A stretch of DNA of 64,000 nt from Luteimonas sp. MC1572. Its GTDB lineage: Bacteria; Pseudomonadota; Gammaproteobacteria; Xanthomonadales; Xanthomonadaceae. Below the pieces are notes generated by a model, which searched no databases, had not been told where the DNA came from, and was given only the letters and a program-made list of their open reading frames with translations. Position numbers and translations under genes: made by a program. This document shows positions 8,850 through 17,446 of this stretch, in pieces (position 1 is the stretch's first letter; the number at the start of each line of letters is the position of its first letter). The stretch is from the NCBI RefSeq assembly GCF_016615815.1, contig NZ_CP067112.1, positions 1,240,001 through 1,304,000 on the forward strand. Reading direction: 5' to 3'.

Positions 8850-9674
8850 TCACACCGCGCTGTAATCAATAAACCCCTTGTTGACCCCCGCGATCTTCCG
8901 CGCGTCCCGCTGGAACACGCCGATGCCATCCCGCGAGCCGCCGTCGTTGGTATTGCCCTCGATCGTCGTCAGCCGGCCGTTCGCGACTTCCAGCACCAGC
9001 CCGGTGTGGCCTTTCCCGCCGCCGTAATCCATCACGAACAGCTGGCCCGGCTGCACAAGGCCCGGGTCGTTGACTGCGGCCGCGTGGGTGATTCGCTTCG
9101 CCCCGCGGTTGTCCCGGGCGCGGTTCCAGTGATCGAGTACGCCAGCCGTGCGCACGTGGGGATTCGCACAGCCAAGCCGCCGCGCGGCGGTGTCGAAGCA
9201 GAAGTACGTGAACGCCACGCACCAGGCGTAGCTGCCGCGGCCGGGTCGCAGGCCCACGGCCTGCAGGTAGAGGTCGACTTCGGGGCCGCGGTTCGAACCC
9301 AGCGGTTTTTCGAGCACGCCGATCTGCCGGCGTGCCACGTCCAGCACCTCGCCCAGGAGGCGCGACGGCGGGAGGGCGTTTGCGGGCGTGGTGTCTTCGC
9401 CGAACATCGCGCCCCAGGTGAGGCTGCCGATCTTGCCGTCGACCACCAGCGGTTGGCCGGTGGCATCGGTGTAGCGGGCCTGGAACAGCTTGGCCGCGCG
9501 CTCGGTGTGGTCGCGGTCGAAGGTGCCGTTGATGCGCAGCGGGCCGCAGCCGGTGAAGTTGAGCCGCTCCTGTACCAGCTTGACGATGGCGCTGTCGGCT
9601 TCGCCGGCCTTGATCACGCGTCCCGGAAAAGCCGGACGCGAGGTCCATCCCGGGGGAAGGGAGTTGAAGGGCAT
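8850..9674 (-). CDS. peptidoglycan-binding / CHAP-domain hydrolase
   Basis: 274 residues. Residues about 20-95 form a peptidoglycan-binding domain of the repeat type (VKLVQERLNF, then DGKIGSLTWGAMF). The second half is a CHAP-like amidase/endopeptidase: catalytic Cys in SYAWCVAF (C152), His in GKGHTGLV near 218, and a polar partner in IEGNTND. CHAP enzymes cut amide bonds in peptidoglycan peptides. No signal peptide is visible, which is odd for a wall enzyme and typical of phage endolysins and secreted toxins exported by other routes. It starts only 5 bases after the patatin gene and is the last gene of the three-hydrolase operon. Confidence 0.82.
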   Translation of the reverse strand: MPFNSLPPGWTSRPAFPGRVIKAGEADSAIVKLVQERLNFTGCGPLRINGTFDRDHTERAAKLFQARYTDATGQPLVVDGKIGSLTWGAMFGEDTTPANALPPSRLLGEVLDVARRQIGVLEKPLGSNRGPEVDLYLQAVGLRPGRGSYAWCVAFTYFCFDTAARRLGCANPHVRTAGVLDHWNRARDNRGAKRITHAAAVNDPGLVQPGQLFVMDYGGGKGHTGLVLEVANGRLTTIEGNTNDGGSRDGIGVFQRDARKIAGVNKGFIDYSAV

Positions 9675-9679
9675 GGTGG

Positions 9680-12600
9680 CTACCTCGCTCGTGTGGCTGC
9701 GGTCCCGGGCGATGCCACGGTGCGCGGGGGAATCCAGAGTTCGAAGGTGTCGGGGGTGCCGAAGTCGATCGGCTGCATGCGCACGGCGTCGCCCATGGCG
9801 GCCCGGGCACGCGCCACGCAGGCCGGGCTGGTGCTGGCGGGATAAACGACGGCCGTGCGCGTCCAGACGAAGGGTGGGGCGGTGCCCTTGCGGCTGGCGG
9901 TATCGACCACGTTGTCGACCGTGCGCGGCGGCGCGCCCAGCTCCCGGGCCAGGCGTGCGCCTTCGGCCTGCGCGTACGGGATGCTTTCGGCGTCGTAGGC
10001 GTGCAGGAACAGGCGGACGTTGTCGGCGCAGCGGGAAAGCGGTGCGCGCGGTGCGGCCGGCGCGGCGGCGAGCGTATCTGTCGGAGCGGGCGGCGGTGGC
10101 GCGGGAGCGGCTGCTACACGGTCCTCCCAGGCTTGAGTGGAAGCGTTGTCCGCAGCCTGGGGCGCGGCAGCATATGCCGCCGCAACTGCGGCTTGATCTT
10201 CCGCCTGGGCCGCCGCCTGCGCGGCTGCCTGCATCTCGGCCGTCTGTGCCGCCTGCGCCGCCGCCACTGCAGCCGCCGCGGCCGCGGATGCCTCGACGGC
10301 CGCCGCCCCTGCAGGCGCCATCTCAGCCACGCGCGCGGCATTGCGCGCGGCCACCCGCTCGTCATAGGCGAAGCGCTTGTCCGCGAACCAGTAGTCGTAA
10401 TACGGCTCGGGCCTGTACTTCACCAGCGGCGCGACCTTGCGGTGCAGGGCCAGGCACTGCGAGGCGTCACCGGCATCCGCCAGCGAATCGCAGCGCGCAG
10501 CGAGCCGGTCAAGCACCACCTGGTAGCGACCGTCTTCGCGCAGCGCGGAACCGTTTGCGACCTGGGCGAATTCCTCTTCAAGCAGCGCTTCCACCGGTTC
10601 GCGCTGGATCTTCTGGCTGAGCGCGAGCGCCTGTTCCTCGTACAGCCGCTGGGCGCTGCGATTGGCTTCGCGGTACTGCTCGACGCCCTGCCACGCCGCC
10701 ACCAGCAGGCTGAGCGACAGGCCGGCGCCCAGGGTGGCGCGAACGGTCAGGCCGGCGCGCTTGCTGCGATCGCTTTTCGCCAGGGCCAGCGCCGACGCGG
10801 TGGACTGCTTTTCGGCGTCTTCCAGGCTTGACGTGGCGAGCTTGTTGGAGCGCACGACGGCCAGCGCGTCGGCGATCAGCGCCGGGGTGACCGCTTCGCC
10901 CATGAGCAGGCCGAGCTGGTGGTAGCTCTCCCACTGCGCTTCGTCGAAGAACTGGTCGCCGGTGGTCTGCTGCGGGAAGTCGGGGGCGCGGTCGGCATAG
11001 GCGACCATGTCGAAGGGCATGGCGTCCAGGCGGCGCGGCTTCACCACCAGCAGAGCGCCGGTGCTGCCGTCGTCATAGGAGATCCGCCCCAGCACGAGCC
11101 ACTGCGCGCCGAGCCCGGGCTGGATGGTTTCCGGCGTGCCGAGGATGACGTCCAGCGGCTCGGGCAGCGCGCCGGCGCCCGGGCGGATGAACTCGATCCT
11201 GGCGCAGTAGTCGATCTTGGCCTTGCGCACCAGGGATTCGAGGTCGGCGAAGAGGTACTTCGGGTCGGCGCCGCAGTCGGCGGCCACGATGACGGGCGCA
11301 CGGCGCTTCAGCAGGGCGTGGATGCCGGTGTTGTCGAAATGCCCGCCGTCGGAGAGGTACCACACCGGGGAGGCGAGGCCGGGGAAGCGGGCGAGCGATT
11401 CGGCCACCACCGCGACGGGCTTGGGCGCCTTGGCCAGCAGCCAGTCCATGGGGCCCTTGGCGGCCTGCTTCACCAGCGATGGCATCCAGTAGCCGAGGCG
11501 GATGCCCGACATGAACAGCAGCGCGGCGAAGCCCGTGGAGGTGCGCGAGCCCATGCCGGTGCTGGCGGCCGCGCCCGAGATGGCGATCCATTGCGAGAGC
11601 TTCGCGCGCCGCGCGGCGCCCGTGTCGCCGTCCGGGAAGTTCGTGCCCAGTTCCACGCCGAGCGAACTGACCGCGATGGCCACGCCCTTGCGGTCGGCGT
11701 TGTAGAGGCCGGTACGGTCGTCGACGGACTGGTTGATGCAGCAGTTCACGAGATGGATGGGACCGCCGTATTCGTGCGGACGGTATTCGCCAAGGTCGAT
11801 GTCGTCGCCCGGCACGGCTTCGGTGAGCGGCGCGATGCGGCTGGTGCGTTCGGGGCTGAGCGGATCCAGCGCGCATCCGCCGAAGCGCCCGCCGCCGTCC
11901 GGGCCGCAGTTGCCCGACGACACATAGGCGCGCTCGATGCGGGCGCGGTAGAAGTTGTGCAGCGAGGCGAGGTTGAGCAGGTCGTAGCTGCGCAGGGTCG
12001 CCAGGATGTAGAGCACGCAGACCGCGCAGGCCAGGACGAAATGGGGAAGCGGCGACTCGCGCCAGAGCTGGTGCCATTCCGCGCCCGGGCCCCAGTAGGC
12101 CAGCCGCATGTCCGCCGGAAAGATCAGCACGCTGAGCAGCGCGGTCCAGAGCACGGCGACCAGCAGGCCCAGGGCGATGCCGGTGAGGTTGAGGATGCGT
12201 TCGAGGTTGAGGCTCGGCCCCTTGCTGGTCGCCATCCAGCGCTGGAGCTCGGGCAGCACCAGCCGGCCGACCGCCGCGACCACCAGGATGGTGCCGCCGA
12301 GCCGGGTGACCGCGTGTTGCACGTCGCCGCTCCAGAACAGCCGGGTCAGCTGCCAGGTGGCCCAGTCCAGCAGCAGCAGCGCGATGGCGATCGCGAGCGC
12401 CCAGAGGCCGTAGGCCAGGCGCTTGGTCCGCAGCAGGCGCTGGGTCGAGGCCGGTATGCCGCGCAGCTGCTCCCTGGCGTGCGCGATGGCGGCGGTGACC
12501 GGCGCCAGCACCAGGAAGGCGAAGATGAGCTTCGCCGCGGCATGCGTACTGGTGTTGACGGCCGCGGCGGCATCCATGGCGGCCTTGCCCGAGAAGACGA

Positions 12601-13300
12601 TGCATGCGGCCACGACGACGGTGATGAGCCCGATGCTGGTCACCGTGTGCGGGTCGCGCGTGTACCAGTAGGCGCAGACCTGGTGCACGCAGGCGAACAG
12701 CGGCAGCAGCAGCAGCCAGCCCCAGACGCTGGGCATGGTGCTGGCCAGTTCGTGGTTCCAGAAGGTGCCGGCGTGGAAGGGCGGGAACAGCGAGACCAGG
12801 AAGTGCGGCAGCAGCACCAGCGCGGCCATCGCGAGGATCAGGATGCCGATCTCCAGGTGGGTCGAGATGACGCCGCGCACGATGGACGCGGTGGCGAAGC
12901 CGAGGTCTTTCGCGCCGGCGGGCGTCAGGTAGCGGCCGTTGTTGCGCAGCCACCACAGCCACATCGAATGGTCGCTGGCGACGCCTTGTTCGACCTGCGC
13001 CGCACCGGTCTGGCTGCTGTACAGGCGCCCCAGGCTGGCGCCGAGATAGCCGCCGCCGGACACCGTCGAAAGATAGTCGAAGTGCTTGAGCAGGCCCGCG
13101 CGCGCGAGGCCCCGGACCAGGCCCAGGCAGAAGGTCGCGCTGCGGATGCCCCCGCCCGACAGTGCCAGGCCCCAGGGGCCAGGCGGGTCGTTGCTGACGC
13201 CGGCCTTCGCCCTGCGGCCGCCGACATGGTCTTCGAACTCGCGGCGCGCGTCCCTGCCCGCGTCGGTGCCGAAGACGCGGGGATCCTGTCCTGGTTGCAT
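9680..13300 (-). CDS. large patatin-like phospholipase with internal membrane bundle
   Basis: 1206 residues. The patatin oxyanion loop GGGIRS (49-54) and nucleophile Ser81 (STVSGGG) are near the N-terminus, while the partner Asp is far away in YLSDGGHFDNTG near 650. About eight hydrophobic helices (roughly 160-450) sit between them, so the catalytic domain is split by a membrane bundle. A further transmembrane helix lies near 850. The C-terminal 300 residues have an Ala-rich, coiled-coil-like linker and a compact domain (about 1090-1195) ending in FELWIPP. Patatins hydrolyse acyl esters of phospholipids. Both catalytic residues are present, so activity is expected. Start codon lies 10 bases after the SGNH gene. 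Confidence 0.85.
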   Translation of the reverse strand: MQPGQDPRVFGTDAGRDARREFEDHVGGRRAKAGVSNDPPGPWGLALSGGGIRSATFCLGLVRGLARAGLLKHFDYLSTVSGGGYLGASLGRLYSSQTGAAQVEQGVASDHSMWLWWLRNNGRYLTPAGAKDLGFATASIVRGVISTHLEIGILILAMAALVLLPHFLVSLFPPFHAGTFWNHELASTMPSVWGWLLLLPLFACVHQVCAYWYTRDPHTVTSIGLITVVVAACIVFSGKAAMDAAAAVNTSTHAAAKLIFAFLVLAPVTAAIAHAREQLRGIPASTQRLLRTKRLAYGLWALAIAIALLLLDWATWQLTRLFWSGDVQHAVTRLGGTILVVAAVGRLVLPELQRWMATSKGPSLNLERILNLTGIALGLLVAVLWTALLSVLIFPADMRLAYWGPGAEWHQLWRESPLPHFVLACAVCVLYILATLRSYDLLNLASLHNFYRARIERAYVSSGNCGPDGGGRFGGCALDPLSPERTSRIAPLTEAVPGDDIDLGEYRPHEYGGPIHLVNCCINQSVDDRTGLYNADRKGVAIAVSSLGVELGTNFPDGDTGAARRAKLSQWIAISGAAASTGMGSRTSTGFAALLFMSGIRLGYWMPSLVKQAAKGPMDWLLAKAPKPVAVVAESLARFPGLASPVWYLSDGGHFDNTGIHALLKRRAPVIVAADCGADPKYLFADLESLVRKAKIDYCARIEFIRPGAGALPEPLDVILGTPETIQPGLGAQWLVLGRISYDDGSTGALLVVKPRRLDAMPFDMVAYADRAPDFPQQTTGDQFFDEAQWESYHQLGLLMGEAVTPALIADALAVVRSNKLATSSLEDAEKQSTASALALAKSDRSKRAGLTVRATLGAGLSLSLLVAAWQGVEQYREANRSAQRLYEEQALALSQKIQREPVEALLEEEFAQVANGSALREDGRYQVVLDRLAARCDSLADAGDASQCLALHRKVAPLVKYRPEPYYDYWFADKRFAYDERVAARNAARVAEMAPAGAAAVEASAAAAAAVAAAQAAQTAEMQAAAQAAAQAEDQAAVAAAYAAAPQAADNASTQAWEDRVAAAPAPPPPAPTDTLAAAPAAPRAPLSRCADNVRLFLHAYDAESIPYAQAEGARLARELGAPPRTVDNVVDTASRKGTAPPFVWTRTAVVYPASTSPACVARARAAMGDAVRMQPIDFGTPDTFELWIPPRTVASPGTAATRAR

Positions 13301-13310
13301 GCGGGCTGTC

Positions 13311-14225
13311 TCAGGGTTTCACGGCGTGGCGCTTGCGCGCCGGGAGTGCGGTGCGCACCGCGTCGTTGAAGCGCGTGGCGAGGGCATCGAAGCCGGTTTC
13401 GCCCGGGTGGATCTCGTCGTTCCAGAAGCCTTCGGCCATGGGGTCCACGCCGCCGAAGTCGACGATGCTGAAAAGTCCGTCGTAGCGTTGGGCCAGGGGC
13501 TTGAGGACCGAGTCGCGGAAGCCGTCCTCGAGGATCATGCGGGCGAACTCGCGGCCTTCGTCCTTGTTCTTCAGGACGTGCCGCATCGGTTCCCAGAGCC
13601 AGGGACCGACGTCGTCCTTCACCCAGGCGATGAGGCCGATGTTGGAGGGCGTCAGCTTTGCCGGACGGCCGACGTCGACGATGGGCACGTAGGGATGGCC
13701 AAGGACACGAAGCAGCGGGCGCTTGGCCTGGATTGCCTGCAGGCGGCCGAGCACGCGCACGTAGGCGTCGCTTACGCGATCGAGCAGCCTGGCGTCGCGG
13801 AAGATGGCGAAGGCCGCCGGAGCATCGATCCTGGGCGGCTTCGTACCGGGCGCGGTGGTCCACGCGCGGAAGGCGGCGGTGAGGCGTTCGGAGAGGCAGT
13901 CGTTGCCGCCGGCGCTCAGGCACACCAGGTCGAAGGGGTTGTTGGCCACGCGGTCGCCGACGCGATCGACTTCGCGTGAGCTGAAGAGGTTAGTGGCCAG
14001 CGCGCCGGGCTTGCCGATGATCATGCTGAAGCCGTTGATCCGGCGTGCGCTCTGGCGCGCGAGGTTGAGGTAGAGCGGGGTGCTGAACCAGGAATCGCCC
14101 CAGTAGAGGATGGCGGGGTGCGTTTCGAGGAACGCGTCGACGTTCTGCCGCTGCCTGCTGCCGTGCGGACCAATCGCTTTGCGCCAGAGTTCCCAGCTGG
14201 TGACCCATGACATGTGGTCGCTCAT
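13311..14225 (-). CDS. SGNH/GDSL-type esterase
   Basis: 304 residues from the ATG at 14225, chosen because GGGGAGG precedes it; the frame stays open further upstream but without similarity to the family. SGNH blocks are in order: GDSWFS (43-48, Ser45), a Gly in the central region, GGND (106-109) and DEIHPGETGF near the end (Asp/His). These enzymes are hydrolases of esters in lipids or polysaccharides. No signal peptide or transmembrane helix. It is the first gene of the operon that continues into the patatin and CHAP genes. A broken second copy of its first 50 codons lies at 16378-16532. Confidence 0.85.
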   Translation of the reverse strand: MSDHMSWVTSWELWRKAIGPHGSRQRQNVDAFLETHPAILYWGDSWFSTPLYLNLARQSARRINGFSMIIGKPGALATNLFSSREVDRVGDRVANNPFDLVCLSAGGNDCLSERLTAAFRAWTTAPGTKPPRIDAPAAFAIFRDARLLDRVSDAYVRVLGRLQAIQAKRPLLRVLGHPYVPIVDVGRPAKLTPSNIGLIAWVKDDVGPWLWEPMRHVLKNKDEGREFARMILEDGFRDSVLKPLAQRYDGLFSIVDFGGVDPMAEGFWNDEIHPGETGFDALATRFNDAVRTALPARKRHAVKP

Positions 14226-14440
14226 CGCCTCCCCTACCCGGATCTCATGCCTAGGTCCATATCGGGCAAACGGGCTTGCGGAAGCGGATCGGCCAGATTG
14301 CGGCGCATTGTCGTCACACGTCCTTCTCCGGACCAAGAAGACGTAGCTCGACAAACGTGATTCCTCAATTTGTGCCTCAACTTGCTGCTGCTCGGTTGGT
14401 TGCGCAACTGCATCACTCATGCGTCGGCGATTCATGACGG
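14226..14440. other. promoter region of the hydrolase operon
   Basis: About 215 bases between the SGNH start and the IS remnant. It must hold the promoter of the leftward hydrolase operon. I see no clear boxes or terminator. The ribosome site GGGGAGG at about 14228-14234 is the only firm signal. Confidence 0.4.
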
Positions 14441-15015
14441 AAGCTCAACCTGCGCCGGAAGGCCAAGCAGCGGCTGAACAAGCGCGAACGCGTACCGCTG
14501 CGCGTGCCGCGCCTGCCAGACAACGTCTCTTCAGAGGACTTCATGGCCAACAGGCGCACCCGTGGCCGTCGATAACGTACGTTCAACGTAGTCGACGACT
14601 TCAACCGCGAGGCATTGAACATTGAGGTCTACACCTCGATCTCGTCTGCACGATTGATCCGCATCTTTGAACAGCTCAAGCGCGACCACGGCCCACTGCA
14701 GATCCTGTGCACCGACAACGGCCCCTCGTTGGTGGGCGGAATCTTCGTGCCGTGGGCCAAGCTCGACGGTATGGCGATCCGGTACATCCAACCTGGCAAA
14801 CCCAACAGGAACGGCTAGCTCAAACGCTTCAACCGGACTGTCGGCGAGGAGGTTCCAGTACCAGCATCTATTCACCGGCGGCGACGGTGCGCGCGAGGCC
14901 TGTACTGGCAGGTACTCGAGCCCAACGAGTAGCATCCGCATGACTAGCTTGGCGACCTTACGCCAGTCGAGTATCGTCAAGTCGCCGCAGGTTCCAATTC
15001 TAGGGTCTGTTCGAT
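14441..15015 (+). pseudogene. degenerate IS3-family transposase (orfB 3' part)
   Basis: Translation in shifting frames gives the C-terminal two thirds of an IS3-type OrfB: LNLRRKAKQRL at the start, then FNVVDDFNREALNIEV (first catalytic Asp), CTDNGP (second Asp), YIQPGKPNRNG, and LGDLTPVEYR, the usual end of such transposases. It contains several stop codons (for example TAG near 14816 and two near 14930-14945) and at least two frame changes, and its 5' part and orfA are missing. It is therefore an old dead fragment. It lies in the same orientation as the second IS3 remnant at 16695-17446 but belongs to a different subgroup by sequence. Confidence 0.85.
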
Positions 15016-15053
15016 GCGGGAGCATGCGATGACACCGCGAGCGCGATGAAGCG

Positions 15054-16265
15054 TTAGACGTCAGGTAGTGCTGTTTCCAAGGCGCTTCCAGACGCGTCTC
15101 GTCTAGGAAGAATGTCGTCTAGCCAGAGATCAATCTCATCAATAGTCTGTTCGCTCTCATAAATGGACGAGTGGAACAGCCCTGGTCTCCACCAAGGTGT
15201 CACAAGATCCGACACTGCTCTGAATTCCGACTTTGAAGGCCGTAGGGGGACATAAGAAACCAAGGTGCGCGAAACAAGTGATCTGACCGCGTCAGAAGGT
15301 CCATGACCGAAAAGTATGCTGACCCAGACTGAAGAGATCGTTGAAAGAACGAGCGCGGTTAACGTCCATATTATGAAGAAGTGTCGCATCACATAAACCC
15401 AGGAAGTCAGCGTCATATCTTCTAGGCTAAGATAAGATATGGCAGTCCCGATTATTGCGTAGAGAATCAATGCCACCGGGTGGAAGGCGAGGTGGGTTAG
15501 GTTTGCAAGTCCTTCCCCTAGCCCTAGGAGAGATATTGCTTCATCGTCACAACAGGAAAGGCAGAGTACTCTCGGCTTGCGCTTGAACGCTATTTGTTGG
15601 GACGAGCGATATTTTCGAGTTAGGGCGATCATAAGTAGTAGCGTTGCAGAGATTGCGAGAAAGGCGGCAACCATCATGCTTGGGGAGATCTGATTAAGCG
15701 GCCAGAAAAGATCGGGTAGGGGTGATTGTGGATGTAATAAGAGATCTATCGCTCGCTCGATTGAAGTGGCGCGTGCAAGGTATCTAGACTCCACGATTGC
15801 GGGAAGGAGCAAAAGAGTGATCGCGAGCAACAACCAGAATTTTAAGAAACTTGTTGACGCTCTCAGTTCCTGTGTCAGGAACGGCGTGTTAAGGCACACG
15901 ATGCCCCGAACAGGGAAGGGGCCAGGGGTCCAAGCGGCTTCTCTGAAAGCGCTTGTCGAAAAATTCCCGCCGTGACTGTGGGCGACAATTAGCATTGGAG
16001 TGGTCTGGTTGGAGTCGGAATCTCTTTGAAATGCCTCCAAGAGAGCCTGCTTTGCTTTCTCTCTTGCTTTCGATCGGTTCCATGAGTGCCATATCACGCG
16101 CTCTGGATTCGAGACGTCGTAACCTCGATCCTCTAGTCTGCGAGTGAGTCGCTGATAGAATGTGGTGTCCCTGTCTGTCCATCTTGATCCGTCACTCCAT
16201 GTGCCGTGCACAAGCACCAGTCTCAGTGGCCGCTTGTCCCCAACCGATGCGTTATTCTCCGACAT
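15054..16265 (-). CDS. alpha/beta hydrolase with four membrane helices
   Basis: 403 residues from ATG 16265, preceded by AAGGA at suitable spacing. The N-terminal part is an alpha/beta hydrolase: LVLVHGTWSDG (oxyanion region, near 17-27) and nucleophile Ser97 in AHSHGG, followed by CLNTPF. Four hydrophobic segments follow (about 141-163, 196-221, 265-290 and 297-330), then a soluble tail with an His near 380 that could complete the triad. So the catalytic fold is interrupted or followed by a membrane bundle, much as in the patatin next door. The gene is clearly richer in A+T than its neighbours, a sign of recent transfer. The open frame extends upstream to 16421, but that part derives from a different gene. 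Confidence 0.78.
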   Translation of the reverse strand: MSENNASVGDKRPLRLVLVHGTWSDGSRWTDRDTTFYQRLTRRLEDRGYDVSNPERVIWHSWNRSKAREKAKQALLEAFQRDSDSNQTTPMLIVAHSHGGNFSTSAFREAAWTPGPFPVRGIVCLNTPFLTQELRASTSFLKFWLLLAITLLLLPAIVESRYLARATSIERAIDLLLHPQSPLPDLFWPLNQISPSMMVAAFLAISATLLLMIALTRKYRSSQQIAFKRKPRVLCLSCCDDEAISLLGLGEGLANLTHLAFHPVALILYAIIGTAISYLSLEDMTLTSWVYVMRHFFIIWTLTALVLSTISSVWVSILFGHGPSDAVRSLVSRTLVSYVPLRPSKSEFRAVSDLVTPWWRPGLFHSSIYESEQTIDEIDLWLDDILPRRDASGSALETALPDV

Positions 16266-16377
16266 CGTATTTTCCTTGTTGATCATTTTCGATTGCTGCT
16301 CATAGCATGGCGTTTGGATGGGGCTCGTAAGCCCGAGATCCATGAGCAGCGTGGGTGCCTCCTGCGTGACGTGTACT

Positions 16378-16532
16378 GAATTTGTGCGCCGTAGGAGTGT
16401 GCTGAACCACGAGTCTCCCAAGTAGAGGGTGGCCGGATGTTCGCTCAGGAATCAGTGCACGTTCTTTCGCTGTCTACTTCCCTGACGTCCCAGCGCATCG
16501 CGCCACTGCTCCCAACTAGTCACCAACGACAT
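16378..16532 (-). pseudogene. truncated second copy of the SGNH esterase gene
   Basis: Reading leftward from ATG 16532 gives MSLVTSWEQWRDALG and GSRQRKNVH, a stop (TGA), then FLSEHPATLYLGDSWFST. The intact gene at 14225 reads VTSWELWRKAIG, GSRQRQNVD, AFLETHPAILYWGDSWFST, so the two are clear homologues over about 50 residues. The copy has a nonsense codon exactly where the intact gene has an Ala/Asp junction, and it loses similarity soon after the Ser motif. What is left runs into the region upstream of the alpha/beta hydrolase gene. The arrangement (SGNH gene followed by a membrane-embedded lipase gene) repeats that of the intact operon. Confidence 0.85.
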
Positions 16533-16694
16533 ATGTTTGCCCTTGTACTGCTCCACTGTTGGAATTTGTGGCTGGTTGTATGAGTGCAACGAGGCAGCGC
16601 GCGGTAAGCGGCCACCGGGTCATTGGATAATCCCCCCACAGGTTAGCTGACGTCAGAAGTGGAATTTTCTCTTGCGCTTTCCTGGGCAGGTTCG

Positions 16695-16961
16695 ATGAAG
16701 AAGTCCCGCTTCACCGACAGCCAGATCATCGCCGTGCTCAAGCAGGCCGAAGCCGGCATGCCGGTGCCTGAGCTGTGCCGCGAACACGGCATCAGCTCGG
16801 CGACGTTCGACAAGTGGCGCAGCAAGTTCGGCGGCGTGGAGGTGTCCATGGTGGCCCGGATGAAGGAGCTGGAGGAGGAGAACCGTCGGCTGAAGAAGAT
16901 GTACGCCGAGGCCCAGCTCAGCACCGACCTGCTCAAGGAAGCGCTCGCAACAAAATGGTGA
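16695..16961 (+). CDS. IS3-family transposase OrfA
   Basis: 88 residues from [10 protein letters not shown]; a helix-turn-helix ([20 protein letters not shown], then [10 protein letters not shown]) is followed by a leucine-zipper-like helix ([18 protein letters not shown]). This is the DNA-binding subunit that recognises the element ends. It appears complete. OrfB lies in the -1 frame and overlaps the end; the sequence CAAAATGG at the junction is a plausible slippage site for making the OrfAB fusion, as known for the IS3 family. Confidence 0.9.
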   Translation: MKKSRFTDSQIIAVLKQAEAGMPVPELCREHGISSATFDKWRSKFGGVEVSMVARMKELEEENRRLKKMYAEAQLSTDLLKEALATKW

Positions 16962-17446
16962 GGCCATCTCGGCGCCGGGAGATGGCCAGAACAGCAGTGG
17001 AAGGCGGACGTACCAGCATTCGGCATGCCTGTCAGACCTTCGAGGTCAGTGAAACCTGCTACCGGCTCCAGGCGAAAGCCTGCGAGGAGAACGCCCGGAT
17101 TGCCGACTGGCTGGTACGGCTGACCACGACGTATCGCGACTGGGGCTTTGGCTTGTGCTTCCTGCACCTGCGCAACGTCAAAGGCTTTGGCTGGAACCAC
17201 AAGCGGGTCTACCGCATCTACCGGGAGCTGGAATTGAACCTGCGGATCAAGCCGAAGAAGCGCTTGGTGCGGGAGAAGCCCGAGCCGCTGGCGGTGCCTG
17301 AGGCGATCAATGAGGTCTGGTCGATGGACTTCATGCACGACCAGCTCAGCGACGGACTCAGCTTCCGGCTGTTCAACGTGCTTGATTACTTCAACCGCGA
17401 AGGGCTCGGGATCGAGGTCGACCTGTCACTCCCGCGTCCCGCGTGA
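16955..17446 (+). pseudogene. IS3-family transposase OrfB, truncated
   Basis: The frame begins with [12 protein letters not shown] and contains the HTH-like region ([17 protein letters not shown]) and the start of the integrase core ([26 protein letters not shown]). It stops after 164 codons, whereas complete members have about 270-280. The second Asp and the Glu of the DDE triad are gone, so it cannot catalyse transposition. Similarity ends at about 17436, where hipA-like sequence begins. Confidence 0.88.

Larger units (their letters stand above)
16640..17446 (+). mobile_element. 3'-truncated IS3-family element
   Basis: Contains a complete orfA and the first 164 codons of orfB, ending right after the first catalytic Asp region; the rest of orfB and the right end are missing, replaced by hipA sequence. 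The left inverted repeat cannot be placed with certainty; the non-coding leader is within about 16640-16694. No target duplication can be recognised. The element can no longer move on its own. Confidence 0.8.

Noticed and set aside
10919..13369. 816-residue open frame opposite the patatin gene
   Set aside because: It is an antisense shadow of a high-GC gene; composition is Arg/Ala/Gly/His-rich with no motif, while the patatin strand has clear catalytic motifs.
14226..14435. 70-residue N-terminal extension of the SGNH esterase
   Set aside because: No similarity to the family, while the second copy of the gene starts at the equivalent MS...VTSWE position and GGGGAGG precedes ATG 14225.
16266..16421. 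N-terminal extension of the alpha/beta hydrolase
   Set aside because: The extra 52 codons are the degraded SGNH remnant (GDSWFST) and unrelated sequence; ATG 16265 has a ribosome site.
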